DNA of 6,455 nt from Chloroflexota bacterium (GTDB lineage: Bacteria; Cyanobacteriota; Vampirovibrionia; Obscuribacterales; Obscuribacteraceae): positions 1-6,455 of the forward strand of contig SBAT01000322.1 in NCBI GenBank assembly GCA_005240105.1. The letters run 5' to 3'. Position numbers and translations under genes: made by a program. The notes below the pieces were generated by a model, which had not been told where the DNA came from, ran no database searches, and saw only the letters and a program-made list of their open reading frames with translations. Position 1 is the stretch's first letter. Each line of letters opens with the position of its first letter. Of the stretch, positions 6,020 to 6,455 are shown piece after piece.

Positions 6020-6403
6020 ATGCTCAACAAAATTCACCATGCGGCTATCATTTGTTCCGATTATTCAAAAGCCAAGGATTTCTATTGTCGAATACTTGGT
6101 TTTCCTGTCATAAAGGAGACTTACCGTCAGGAGCGCGATTCCTACAAATTAGACTTAAAGGTAGGTCCTCACGACCAGATAGAACTCTTTTCTTTCCCCG
6201 AGTCTCCAGCACGCATTACCAGACCGGAAGCTTGCGGCTTGAGACATTTGGCTTTTCAGGTTGCCGATGTGCACAAGGTCAGGACTCATCTTGAGGATAA
6301 TGGCGTAACCTGCGAACCAATTCGCCTGGATGAAATTACAGGCAAGGAATTCTTTTTCTTCTTTGACCCAGATGGTCTGCCTTTGGAGGTATATGAACAA
6401 TAA
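6020..6403 (+). CDS. yaeR: YaeR-type VOC family (glyoxalase-fold) metalloprotein
   Basis: A 127-residue cytoplasmic protein of the vicinal-oxygen-chelate superfamily, closely like E. coli YaeR (also called GloA2). The two beta-alpha-beta-beta-beta halves are visible, and the four expected metal ligands are all present: H7 in 'IHHAAII', E55 in 'QIELFSF', H76 in 'GLRHLAF', and E123 in 'LPLEVYEQ'. The family-typical 'SRPEACGLRHLAF' region appears as 'TRPEACGLRHLAF' and 'FFFDPDGLPLEVYE' closes the protein. The length equals that of a full-length member. ATG 6020 was chosen because homology begins there ('MLNKIHHAAI'); the longer frame from TTG 5978 adds residues unlike the family. No good Shine-Dalgarno is seen. 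Physiological substrate is unknown; glyoxalase I-like activity is possible but YaeR members are not well defined. Its end overlaps the start of an oxidoreductase gene by 11 bases, so the two are an operon. Confidence 0.9.
   Translation: MLNKIHHAAIICSDYSKAKDFYCRILGFPVIKETYRQERDSYKLDLKVGPHDQIELFSFPESPARITRPEACGLRHLAFQVADVHKVRTHLEDNGVTCEPIRLDEITGKEFFFFFDPDGLPLEVYEQ
6385..6389 (+). promoter_or_regulatory. ribosome binding site of the oxidoreductase gene, inside the yaeR-like gene
   Basis: GGAGG lies within the codons for L-E-V of the VOC protein, three bases before ATG 6393. The spacing is short but the match is full, and the position implies translational coupling between the two genes. Confidence 0.6.
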
Positions 6404-6455
6404 GACTCTTAACGTAGCTTTGCTTGGTTATGGGCTAGCTGGTTCAGCCTTCCAC
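6393..6455 (+). CDS. Gfo/Idh/MocA-family oxidoreductase, N-terminal fragment
   Basis: The first 21 codons of a gene that continues past the right edge. The peptide 'MNNKTLNVALLGYGLAGSAF' then H shows the opening strand and glycine-rich nucleotide-binding loop of a Rossmann fold (G12-Y-G14-L-A-G17). The wording 'LLGYGLAGSAFH' is typical of NAD(P)-dependent Gfo/Idh/MocA oxidoreductases, especially the YdgJ-like branch, where 'FHAPLI' usually follows. Members oxidise or reduce sugars, inositols and related compounds. The start overlaps the yaeR-like gene by 11 bases in another frame, with GGAGG just upstream. With only 21 residues the exact subfamily cannot be set, and another Rossmann-type dehydrogenase is possible. 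Confidence 0.75.
   Translation, partial: MNNKTLNVALLGYGLAGSAFH

Noticed and set aside
5974..6294. 106-residue plus-strand frame starting at ATG 5974
   Set aside because: It overlaps the YaeR-like gene in another frame; the latter has all four metal ligands and full-length family likeness.

Overview
The window comes from a bacterial chromosome of moderate GC content with closely packed genes on both strands. The cell is probably a diderm (Gram-negative type). It carries the C-terminal half of KdsC, an enzyme of the Kdo branch of lipopolysaccharide synthesis, and a secreted protein with a TonB-type C-terminal domain. I recall the combination of signal peptides ending in 'A|Q', a VIT-vWA protein fused to a TonB-like domain with the wording 'LQRRIKRAWFPPKG', and an AmmeMemoRadiSam enzyme from non-photosynthetic Cyanobacteriota (Vampirovibrionia/Obscuribacterales). 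This taxonomic guess is weak and comes from memory, not from a search.

Layout, left to right. Positions 1-346 (+) hold the C-terminal part of 3-deoxy-D-manno-octulosonate 8-phosphate phosphatase (KdsC). Positions 451-1107 (+) encode a 218-residue soluble protein that I do not recognise; its start is fixed by a strong ribosome binding site in front of a GTG. A 193-bp spacer (1108-1300) follows, with two perfect 7-bp stem-loops, and may be a dispersed repeat. Positions 1301-2434 (+) encode the AmmeMemoRadiSam radical SAM enzyme (AmrS-like), probably from its own extended -10 promoter. Two small membrane-protein genes follow at 2502-2780 and 2790-2960 (+); they lie in the same frame, separated by one stop codon and three sense codons.

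Positions 2953-5832 (-) encode the largest protein, 959 residues: signal peptide, VIT domain, von Willebrand A domain with an intact MIDAS, a Cys/Pro/Gly-rich linker, a TonB C-terminal domain, and an extra C-terminal module of about 100 residues. Its last 8 bases overlap the end of the convergent 56-residue ORF inside the palindrome CTAGCTAG. A divergent spacer (5833-6019) separates it from a two-gene operon on the + strand: a YaeR-type VOC/glyoxalase-fold protein (6020-6403) and, overlapping it by 11 bases, the start of a Gfo/Idh/MocA-family oxidoreductase (6393 to the window edge).

The genes do not form one pathway. The clearest functional unit is the coupled VOC plus oxidoreductase pair, which suggests small-molecule (sugar or aldehyde) metabolism. 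The most unusual item is the secreted VIT-vWA-TonB_C protein with its extra C-terminal module. I see no tRNA, rRNA, CRISPR array, insertion sequence or phage gene.
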